From Bradyrhizobium sp. cir1 (GTDB taxonomy: Bacteria; Pseudomonadota; Alphaproteobacteria; Rhizobiales; Xanthobacteraceae), in NCBI RefSeq assembly GCF_014198245.1, contig NZ_JACIHE010000003.1, forward strand, positions 501,557-565,556: 64,000 nucleotides of DNA. Reading direction: 5' to 3'. Of the stretch, positions 22,401 through 34,400 are shown one piece after another. The notes below the pieces were generated by a model that made no database searches, had not been told where the DNA came from, and was given only the letters and a program-made list of their open reading frames with translations. The position numbers and the translations under genes were made by a program. Position 1 is the first letter of the stretch; the number at the start of each line of letters is the position of its first letter.

Positions 22401-25400
22401 GCAACATCCGCTTCACGGTGCGCGAGAGCGCCGTGCAGGGTGAGGATCTGCATCTGCTGAATTCCGGGAGCGTGCTGTTCCTCGAGAATGCGCCGGAGGC
22501 GATGGCGCACGGTCTCATCAACACGCCGAACGGCTCCGTCCTGCTGCGCGTCGGCGACAACGTGACGACGGAAGCGAACTCGCAGATTCTCGCGGCCAAG
22601 AACATCGACATCTACGGCGACTTCCGCCGGACCGGCGAACTTTCCAGCGGCGTGGCGCAATTCGACGGCATTGCGCCGAACGACACGCCGAACTTCGGCA
22701 CCGTCATGCACCTGCATGGCGTCATCGCGCACGGCCCGACCGCGAACGGATATCTCACCCGCATCTTCGGCAACGCCGACACCGATCAGATCTTCTTTGA
22801 CGAGACATGGCTCGGCGGTCTGAGCGGCACCGCGTCCTCGCCGATCCCGGGCGGACAAGGTCAGACGATTCCGACCGGCGGTCTCGGACCGGTTCGCCTC
22901 ATGTCGTTCTATTCCGGCGGCACCACGCGCGCCTATGGCAGCAATACCCCGACCCCGACCACGGCCGGCATTGATGCCAAGGTGACGTTTGCGCCGGATC
23001 CCAATGGCGACACCATCACGCGTACTGACGGCGGCACCTTCGCCGGCTTCGCGATCGGCGACGTCATCACGGTCGAGTCCGACGATCCCAGCAATCCGAT
23101 CGCCAACAATCGCGTCTATACGGTTACAGGTATTTCGGTGACCGCCACTGTGCTGACCCTGAGCTCCGCGCGGGTCGTCACGGCGGCCTCGAACGTCAAC
23201 GTCAAGATCAAGAATACCAGGCTCAATCCGTTCGCCCCGACGGGCGACAGCGAAGACTTCTTCGTGGTCAACCAGCTGCAGTCGATGGTGTACACCCAGA
23301 CTGCGGCGGCGACGGCGTCGAGCGACACGCTGACCCTCGATGGCCAGGCCGGTACCGATACCTACGTCATCAACACGACGGGTACGCAGGGAAAGACGGA
23401 TGCGCAGGGAAATCCGGTCGACCCCTACAACCGCAATTACGTCATCAACGTACTCGACACGGGCGGGCCGACGGACGGCGTCAACAACCTCTCGGTCTAC
23501 GGAAAGGACAGTATCGATCCGAACTTCATCGGCGCCGGCAAGGCGTTCGACGATATCTTCCTGCTCCGCCGCACGACCGATATTCCGCGCGAGACCGGAG
23601 CCCGTCCTGAGCTCTACGCCAACGAGTCGGCCTTCGTTGCCGTGCTCGATTTCGATCCGACCAAGCCCGGCTCGGCCCTCACGCAGGCGCAGGCCTCCGA
23701 CGCGCCAGCCGACGGAAGCGTGCGCTCGGAATCCGTCCAGCGCATCAACTACGACAGCTCGATCAACGGCCGGCTGATGGTGTTTGGTCAGGGCGGCAAC
23801 GACTACTTCGCGGTCGACGACAACGCCGCAATCACAACCCTGGACGGCGGCTCCGGCAACGATACGTTCCAGGTCGGCCAGATCTACGGCTATCAGCGCG
23901 ACGGCAGCACGCATCAGCCGGCGCCACTCGGCAACACCCTGGGCGGATCCATCGTCACCGCGGCGGACCTGTTCCCGCAGCTCGCCAACTCGCTCACTCC
24001 GCAGAGCATCTATGGCACGGTGGCAACGACGCGCGGCTGGCTCTCGGCCGGTGCAACCTCGCCGCTGGTTGCCGAGGGCGGCAGCGGCGACGACACGTTC
24101 AGTGTCTACAGCAACCAGGCGGTGCTGCGTCTCGAAGGCGATGACGGCAACGACCTGTTCACGGTTCGCGCGTTCGCGCTCGCCCAAACCGATCCCGTGA
24201 GCGGCGACATCGTCTGGCTCGATCCAGTGCAGCAGATCGCAATGCCGAAGCTGACCAAGGGCTTCTCGACTGCGGCCGAGACCGCGATCCGCACCGGCGC
24301 CGGCAGCAATCAGGTGGAATACAACATCAATGCGCCGGTGTCGGTCGATGGCGGCTCGGGCTTCGACAAGCTGGTGATCCTCGGCACCGAGTTCGCCGAT
24401 CATATCGTCGTCACCGACAAGGGCATCTTCGGCGCCGGTCTGACCGTCACCTACCAGAACATCGAGGTGCTCGAGGTCGATGCGCTCGAAGGAGACGACA
24501 CGCTCGATGTGTTGAGCACGCCGCCCGGCATGGCGGTGCGCGTCATCGGCGGACTGGGCAACGACGCCATCAATGTCGCGGGCGACGTGGCCGGCGACGT
24601 GGTGTCGCGCGACATCAACGGCACGAGCTCAACCATCAATCATCGCATCTCGACCGACGACGGGGCCTATAAGCCGGTCGTTCCCGACGGTATCTCGCTC
24701 AGCGTTGCCCGCCCCGATCAGGGACAAGTGGTTATAGATGAAGCGTTGCCGGGCGATACGAGCAAAGGCTTCACCGATGTGACCGAGGGGCCGCTGGTAG
24801 GTGGGAAGGTAGCTGACGACATCTACGGCATTTATCTCGCGCACGCGCCCGCCCCTGGGACCGTCGTCTACGTGACCGTCTCGGCTGCGATGAACCCGGA
24901 GGAGGAGCACGTGCTCGACTCCGGCGCGATCGGAGTAGGCGACATCATCGACACGTTGGGTCTCGGCGACAGCGTTCTGCTGGCAGGAACGGGGAATGGC
25001 GGGCCGGGTATGTTGCCGCCCACCGCCTATGATCGCACCGTGAAGCTAAACGGTACATCCATCTTCGTGCCGGCACGTGCGATCGTTGTGATGTTCGACA
25101 GCAACAACTGGAAGCAGGGGATCAAGAGCGGGACCAATCCGTTCGGTGGCGAACAATACATTCACGTCGCAGCCGTCGATGACGGCCTCGCTGAAGGCGA
25201 TCGTACGGTTGCCATCAGTCACTCGGTGCTGAGCACCGATGCGACCTTCGACCATGCGATCGTGCGCAACGTCGAGGTGACGATCCACGACAATGACCAG
25301 CCAGCCGTCAAGGTGACGCAGCTCGATGCCACGGTCGCGGAGAATTTCGGGACCTATCCAGGTTATGGCCGGCCGGTCGATGGCGTGACCAAGGTGCTCG

Positions 25401-28400
25401 AGGGCGCAAGTCCCCTGAACGATCCTGCCAATCCGCCTCCGGTCACTGCGGTGGATGACTATTTCGCAGTCGAGCTTGCAACCGCACCGACCGGCACCGT
25501 CCAGGTTGCGATCAATCCGCAGTACCTCGATCCGAGCGTGCCGAAGGATCTCCGGGTCTCGCTGAGTTCGACCGACCCGCTCGGCCGCTTCCACATCGTC
25601 CAGCCAACGCTGCCCGACCAGGACGGCGTGTACTACATCACCTTTGACGCATCCAACTGGAACCAGCCGGTCATCGTGACGACGCATGCGGTGCAGCGCC
25701 TCACGACCGAGGATCCGCACGACACCACGATTACGGCGGCGGTGGTCGACACGATCAACGGGGCTGTGACGACTGACACGGCCTACAAGAATGCCGCGAC
25801 AGGTATCGTCTATGCCGGTCCCACGCTGACCTTCGCGCAGAGCGTCACGGGCGATACCATCACGCGCTCGTCGGGCAGCTGGATCACGGACGGGTACAAG
25901 GCCGGCCAGAACATCATCATCTCGGGCACGCAGACGATCTCCGGAGGTCTCACCAACAACGCGTTGTTCGTCATCAAGAGCGTCGACGTGACCGGTACCA
26001 TCCTGACGTTGACAACGCGGCTGACGCTGATTCCTGCGGTCGAGAACACGGCATCGAACCCCGTGAAGATCCGCATCAACGGTTCGGGCATCTCCCAGAC
26101 CATCGACGCGCAGGTCATCGACGACGGCGCGGCGGGTCTGTTCACGCTCGAGAGCGGCGGCAGCACATTGGTGAGCGCCGGCACGGCCACGCAGGGGCCG
26201 GGTGACCCCGACACTTACACGATGCGCCTGACCAAGGTGCCGCAGACCACGGTCAACGTCGACGTCATCACCGACGGACAGACCGACATCCTCACGGACG
26301 GCGGCCAGATCGCCCTGCAGCAGACCGGCTTTACCCAGACCCTGACCCTGTTCACCAAGGGCAACATCTCGGTCGGCCAGGATCCGGCCACCAGCGCCTG
26401 GATGATCACACGAGCCCCCGGGTCCCAGCTTGGCAGCTTCATTGCCGATGGCTTCCTGCCGGGGCAGACGATCACGATCACCGGCACCGGCCCGGGCGGC
26501 GTGGACGGCACTTACAAGATCGATGCCGCCAAGGGATCGGTGGGCGATCAATTCATCAAGCTGACCGACGCCGGCGGCGCGGTCTTGCCGAGCGTGGCGG
26601 GGACGTTCAACTCCACGGCGAGCCAGACCATCACCATCGCCACCGTCAAGTCGAACGGCGTCTACAACAACGGTACGGTCCAGTACACTGCGGCGGACCA
26701 GGCGTTCCTGATGTTCACCGGAAACATCACGGTGAACGGAGCGGTCATCACGCGTTCCGCCGTCGGAAGCTTCATCAATGACAACTTTGCGGCGGGCGAA
26801 ATCATCCGCCTGCAGCGCAATGATGGCACGATCGTGGGCGATTTCACCATCGCTGCAGGCGGCGTGACCGACGCGCAACTGACGCTCACGGCTTCGACCG
26901 GGCTGAGCGGGCCGGCCGGCGACCTCAAGGGCGCCAGCATCAGCAAGATGCTCGATACGCTGGTTCGCACTGACGGCTCGAGCTGGTTGGACAGCGGCTT
27001 CTTCGAAGGGCAGCTGGTGCAGATCACGCCTCTGGGCGGCGGCAGCCCGGTGCTGGTGAAGATCGACCTGATCACCGGGACCGATGCCGGCAAGCTCGAC
27101 AAGATGGTGCTCACCGACCATCCGGAATCCGACGGCCTGCATGGGACTGTTATCAATCCGCTTGATCCGATCCCGTATAGTGGTCGTCCCCTTGGCGGGC
27201 TGCTTCCGACGGGCGTGCCCATCAACGTCAACATGGTCCAGATGGCTGCGCGGGTCGAATTCGACCCGACCGGCGGCACGTATCTCTGGTACACGCAGGC
27301 GACGATCAAGGTGGTGGCGGATCCGTATTTCGACATCCAACCCGGGCACGAGAACCTGCGAGCCTTCCCGAAAGCCCCCCACACGTTGAGTGGCATCCGC
27401 GGCCCACTCTCGGTCGAGGGCGGCACGACCAGCGCCGACCGCTCGCTGGTAGCGGCCGTGTTGCTGCCCGGCGAGGCCAATGGCCCGTTCTTCAACATTC
27501 CGCCACAGCCGCCGGAGACGCAGTCGATCGACGTGCTCAACGTCTATAGTGACGGCACCCAGGGAGCTGCTACCGGGACGCTGACGTCGACGGCGCTCAC
27601 GGGCCTCAACATGAACTCGGCGGGTCTCGACTTCACAGCCATGCTCGGCGGAGCGCATCCGTTCGGCGAGAGCGGCAAGTATCCGGGCGGCATCAGCTAT
27701 GGCTCGATCGTGCTGGCACAGGATCCGGCCTTCCCGGGCGATCCGACCAAGCAGATATTCCTGACCGACGGCAGCCATTCGACGCTCGAGGTCGTGAACC
27801 TCTTCCTCGGCCAGGGCAACGACAAGCTCGACATCAACAGCACCCTCATTCCGGGCCCGGACCACAATGCAGACGGCACGATCGGCCTCGTCTCCGAGCA
27901 TGGCGGGCTGACGACGATCCATGGTGGTGGCAACGCACCGCTGCAGCTGATCGCCAATAACGGCGGCTCGTTCAGCACCTATGCGGGTGCGCAAGCGGGC
28001 ACGTATCAACTGGTACGCTCGGATGGTCTGAACTGGGCGCTCGATGGCTTTGCGGTCGGCCAGCAAGTACTGCTTAGCGAAGGCGGCCTCGTCGGCTCGT
28101 ACACGATTATCGCCATCGGCAATCCGCCGAACAGCGAGCCGAACGCCTCACACAAGCCCGGCAGCGCCTTGACGCTGTTGCCTGCCGTCGGCGCACCAGC
28201 TCTTCTGGACGGCGCCACGAACCCGCTCGGCAAGAACCAGATTGGCACGATTTCGGTCATCGATCAGCTCGCCGTCGTAAGCGGCCAGACGCTCGGCAAT
28301 CAGACGACCGGCAATTTCACGGTGACGGGCGGCTCCGACAGTCGCATCGTCCGCAATGATGGGCTGACCTGGGCGAGCCTCGGCTTCGCGGTCGGTCAGC

Positions 28401-31400
28401 AGGTGGCGTTCGCTTTTGGCGATGTGCTAGGCGGCACCGCCATGATCGGCACCGGCTTCGTCGCGGGATTTGACAACGCGACGCCAGGCTCCGGCTTCGG
28501 AAGTGTGCTCATCTTGACTGGCACCGGCCTCCCGGCAACAACGACGGTCAGCGCCGGCGTGGTGGCGGTGAACAACCGTAACATCGTCTCCTCCAACTCG
28601 TTTACGCTCACCAAGACCACGATCGCCCGCGGCGATGGCGGCAACTGGATCAGCGACGGCTTTGCGCGCGGACAGGCCGTGACGATTGGCGGTCAGTCGG
28701 GCTATTGGCTCGTTTCCGACGACCCGACCGCGACGACGCTGACGCTGCAGGGCGCCGATCTCACGCCCGCGGTGCAGCAGGTCGCGATCGTCCGCATTGG
28801 CGGCGACACCATCAACGTCAACGGCAGCAGCGAGGTGGTGACCGGCAATTTCGACGTGACGGCACCTGTCGCACCCGTCGGAGATGTCGGAGGTGATCCT
28901 GCGGGCACGGCGGACCGTCTGACCCGCAATGACGGCCACACCTGGGACGGTACCGACCTCGGCGACAGCGCCTTCGCGGTTGGTCAGCAGGTGACCATCA
29001 GCGCCACATTCAGCTTCCCGCAGGTCGTCTTCGCGCGCAGCGCGACGGGTGATACGATCACACGCAGCGACGGCAGCTGGCTGAGTGACGGGTTTGCGAT
29101 TGGTCAGACAATCGTCATCACCGACACGACCAGCAAGAACAGCGACCCGAGCAACAGCGGCGGCTTCTTGACCAACAATGGCAGCTTCACGATTGCCAAC
29201 GTAACGGCGACCACGCTGACGCTGACGGCGGCCAATACCGTGGTGCCAACCGCGGACTTCGGCGCGACCGAACCGGCCAAGATCTCGCTCTATGGCAACT
29301 TCATTGTCACTGGCTTCGCGGATCAAGTCGGTACTACCGGCCACTTCAAGACCTTGCTCGTGAACGGTGCGGTTCTGCCGCGTCAAACCGCCGTGCCGAT
29401 GACGGTCAATGTCGACGCGCCGCTCGTCGTGTACGGCGACACGTCGCAGGACGGTGTCTGGTACAATGGCGTCGCCACGCAGCAGTCGCTCGGCAAGTTT
29501 GCCAACAAGCCGCAGCCGCACATGGACGATGTGAGCTTCACATTGTCGAGCCCGTCGATCCCGCTGGTTGGATTCGACAATCTCACAGCACCGGCCGGCA
29601 CGGTACAGATCAGCGCGCCGTACACCGGCTTCAACACTGTCTCGGTTACGGACGATACGTTCGGCAACCTGACGAGGACGGATGGCAGCTCGTGGGTGAC
29701 GGCCGGCTTCAAGGTCAACGGCCTGGTCACGATCAATGGCGTCTCGGTCGGCACTGTGTACGGCTTCAAATCTTCCGACCCGCTGGCGCACCCGACCGCG
29801 ACTGACGTCCTTGTGCTCAACAACCTGCTACCCGGCTACGCGGCCGGCTCGACCACCCAGGGCGTCAAGGAGTGGAATACCGCGTCGATCAAGCTCTCCT
29901 CCGGCCAGTTCGATCCGGGCTTCGTGCCCGAAGGACTGATCGCAATCGGAAAGACCTACACCTCGCTGGTCTTTGCGCGCAGCGGCGGCGGCGACACGAT
30001 CACACGCAGCGACGCCGGCGGAAGCTGGATTGCCGACAAGTTTGCGATCGGGCAGAGCATCTCGATCTCCGGCACCACCTACAATGACGGCGGTGGGGGC
30101 CCGAACTACGTCATCACCGGCGTCACCGCGACTCAGCTCACCCTTGCTGCGGTCCAGCAGTTGATACCGACCGCGCCGGGCACGTTCGAGACCGCGCGCA
30201 TCAGCATCGATGTCGGCACGATCGCCGAGATTGGAACGCAGTACCAGGTATCGTTCTCCAGCGCGAACGGGCAGTACTTCATCACGCGCGCCAGCGGGAG
30301 CTGGCTTGCGGACGGCTTCACGACGCCGCTGACCCCGGATAAGGCGATCTCGATCGCTCTCTACGGCGCAACGATCGAAACCAACGACCAGGTCTACAAG
30401 GTGCTGGCCGTTTCCCCTGATGGTCTTACGTTGACCGTAGACAAGGCCGTCACGCCGGGCGGTTCTCCGCCTCCCATCCAGTCCGTCGTCATCAGCGGCG
30501 GTCCGGTGAAACGCGACACGCTCTATCTTGCGAACCTGCGGCCCGGCGCACTGGCCCTGCTCAACGGCGGCCTTCCGCAGACCAACACGATCGTCGAGCG
30601 CAATCGCCTCGGCCAGAACGCAGACTTCTTCGTGTTCCCGCTGGCGGCCCAATACCAGTTCGACGGCAACGACACGATCGACGCACACAATCTGTTCGCA
30701 GGGATTGCGGACGGGCGTCTGCCGACCGTGGGCATTACGGCCTATGGCGGCCGCGGCAACGACACGATCATCGGCAGCGCGGCGAGTGACTTCCTGGCCG
30801 GCGGCTCCGGCAACGACACCATCATAGGCGAACGTGGTGGCGACCAGATCTACGGCGACTCCGGCATCAACGTCGACGTGATCCGGCGCGTGCTGGTGGT
30901 CGCCAATGCGGCCGGTACCTCTGGGGCGGTCAATGTCGATCCGATTATCGCCGGCGACGACCTGATTTATGGTGACGCGCAGGGCTCGGCCGCGATCAAC
31001 GCGTTCGGCGACTACAACGACATCATCTTCGCCGATCTTGGCGACGTGCGTCAGGACGTCTCCGGCGCACGCGATACCACCAAGCCGGTGGACCTGAAGC
31101 CGCAGCGCATCGAGACGACGCTACGTGATATCGCGATCACGAGTGCGTCGCGGCAGAATGGCGGGAACGACATCGTTTACGGCAACGGCGGCGAAGACGT
31201 CCTGATCGGCGGTCCGGGCAGCGATGCGCTCGACGGCGGCACCGATCGTGACCTGGTCTTCGGCGACAACGTCACGCTCGACCGTACCGGTCACTTCGGC
31301 AACTACTCGAATCTCCGCTTCGAGACGCTGACCGGCACGAAGATCTACAGCACCGGTTTGAGCACCGACACGCTGGCGGCCGGACTGGATTACGCCAACG

Positions 31401-34400
31401 GCATTCCGCAGGCTGATCCGCGCGGGCATGGCGCGTGGGGCGACTACCTCGTCACCATGTACGACACGCTGCCCGATTTGACCAAGTCGGCGACCGTCTC
31501 GCAGTCCTTTGGCGATGACTACATTGCGGGCGGCGCTCAGGACGACATGATCTTCGGTCAGGCTGGCAATGATACGGTCCAGGGTGACGGATCGATCGAC
31601 TATGTCTCGCATGTCCTGATCGACAATGGCCTCGGCGCAATGATCGTGGACACGAGCGACAAGTATGGCGGACGCGTCGGGGTGTACCAGACGGCGACCA
31701 ATATCGCCGGCAATCCGTTCCGCGGTGCGGACAACAGTCTGCTGCTGCGCCCGTCATTCGACGGTGGGGCCGATGGCCAGGACTATATCGAAGGCAACGC
31801 CGGCAACGACCTGCTGCTTGGCAACCAGAATCAGGATGACCTGGTCGGCGGCAACTCCGACATGTTCAGCCTCAAGGATCCGACATTTACTGTATCCCAG
31901 AGTCTGCGCCCGGACGGCTCGGACCTGATCTTCGGCGGCTCCGGGGTCGCCGTCGCGCGCAACGACATCGGCGATGCGACGATCGATGCAAACGGCAACA
32001 TTACATCGAAAGCGAATGGTCATGCGAATGATGCGGACGCGATCGTCGGCGACAACGGCGACATTATCCGGCTGGTTGGTGTCAAAGGAAGCGTCGCGGA
32101 TCCGGTCGGATTGAGGACCGTCGCCAGCTTCACGATGAACGCCGATCTGACCACGACCCCCGTTGCGACCCAGGTGCAGAGCTTCAACGGCTTCCTGCGC
32201 TTCAACTACGATACCAGCACCGGGGAAGGGACGCCTTACGACGAGACAGCCAAGATCGTCGTGCGTGCCGTGCGGCTGCTCGACTATTCTCCGGGAGGGC
32301 CGGACTTCAACGGAGCCGATCCCATCAACCCGGCAATTGTGAAGAATGACATCGGCGCCGCTGACGAGGTTCACGGCGAGTCCGGTGACGACTTCATCTA
32401 CGGCCAACTCGGCAATGACTGGCTGTACGGTGACGGCCAGAACGATGACATCATCGGCGGTTACGGCAATGACTGGATCTCAGGCGGTACCGGCGACGAT
32501 GGTATCATCGGCGACGACGGCCGGATCTACACCAGCCGTAACAGCCTGAGCGCCACGCTTGGCACACCCGGTTATACCACCAGCCCGGGCGAGCCGCTCT
32601 TCGGCATCGCTCCGCTGCTCTCCAGCGACGCCGATCCGAAGTACAGCAACGGCAACGCGCTCAACGAGTACATCTATACGCCGGGCAACATGCAGATCGA
32701 CACGATCAATGTGAGCGGCGCCCTGAAGAAGACCGTCGACCTGACGCCGTTCAGCTCGGACCCCAGCTTCGACGGAACCCGCGACGACTTCTCGGTCCTC
32801 AGCACCAAGAACAACGGCGCCGCGAGCGACGGCAAGACGAAGTCGCATAACGACGACATCATCTTCGGCGGCCTGGGCAGCGACTGGATCCATGGCGGCT
32901 CGGGCGACGATGCGATCTCGGGAGCCGAGTCGCTGAAGCTCTCCTACACGCAGATACAGAACCCGACGACGCTCGATCTCACGGGTAAAGCCGAGACCGA
33001 CTACTACCATCCGTTCAATCCCGGTGACGCACTTCGCTTCAATCCGACGGATCCGGACGGCAAGTTCACCCATCCGCATATTGCAAACCGCACCGGCGAG
33101 TTCGCGCTGTATGACGAGAACAACCCGATGCGGAAGATTCTCCTCAATGCGGACGGGACTGCCAGCAGCACGGGTACCGGCTTCGAATGGTTCCTGAACT
33201 TCGACCAGACGGAGGGCGTCCTGAGGCCGGGCGGCACGACGCCGGGCAACCAGAATCAGTCCGTGACGTATGGACCGGTCCGCGACGACGGCAACGACGA
33301 TATCTTCGGCGATAACGGCAACGACTGGATCGTCGGTGGCACGGGCCGCGACCACACCTATGGCGGCTGGGGCAATGATCTGCTCAGTGCCGACGATGAC
33401 CTGACGACGGCGGGCGGGCTGAACAACGTTCCGGAGACGGCGCCAACCTATGAAGATCGGGCCTACGGCGGAGCAGGGAAGGACGTTCTGATCGCCAATA
33501 CGGGCGGCGACCGGCTCATCGACTGGGTCGGCGAGTACAACAGCTATCTCGTGCCGTTCTCCGAATTCGGCATGGCCACGGTCAGCCGCACGATGCAGCC
33601 GTTCCTGCACCACTTCCTGTATGCGGAGTCTCTGAGCGACGGCGTCGATGCCACACGCTATTCCGACCTGAACAATGGTGCGCTGCCGCCGCTGCCGACC
33701 AAGCCCAACGACCCCAATCCGGGACGCAACGGCGAGCCGGCCGGCGAGCTCGGTCTGGTCCTGCAACAGGATGCCGCCTGGCACGCCCAAACCGGTGCCC
33801 CGACCGATCCGCAGGCCGGCAACACGCCGGGCACGCAACGCGACGTGCTGCGTAGCGCGAGCTACGCACCAAACACCGTAACCGGCATGTTCGCCGACAG
33901 CGGCAGCTGGTCCGTGACCAACAGCACCTACCAGAACAGCACGGTGAAGGTGAGCGGCGACAACGTCAGCCTGTTCGACCTCGATATGTGGCTGCCGGGC
34001 AACTTCTTCGAAATCCAGTCCACCATGAAGGTGTTAAGCGGTGGCACCCTGCAGAATGGCTTCATCATCTTCGACTACCAGGGATCGACCAACTTCAAGT
34101 ACGCGGGTGTCGACGTCACCAACAACCTGATCAAGATCGGTCAGCGTTCAGACGCCGGCTGGACTGATCTTGCGACACTTTCCGCCGGCAAGCCCGGATT
34201 GGGCGTGAACTCGCAGAACAGTCTGTTGCTCTCGGTCAACGGAACCGTGGCAACCCTGACGGTGACCAGTGCAAACGGCGGCAAGGCCGCGAGCTCGCTG
34301 AAGGTTTCGTATGCGTTCAACGCGCCGCTGAACACGGGAATGGTCGGCGTCGGCACCAACAACTCCATCGCCGCGTACACCTCGTACACGGTGCAGAGAT

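Noticed and set aside
22016..24403. 795-codon minus-strand frame
   Set aside because: Same kind of antisense shadow of the giant gene, with low-complexity charged composition and no ribosome site.
25046..28066. 1,006-codon minus-strand frame inside the giant gene
   Set aside because: It is antisense to a continuous, clearly coding plus frame. GC-rich third positions of that frame create long stop-free antisense frames. The translation is Arg/Asp/His-rich and without domains.
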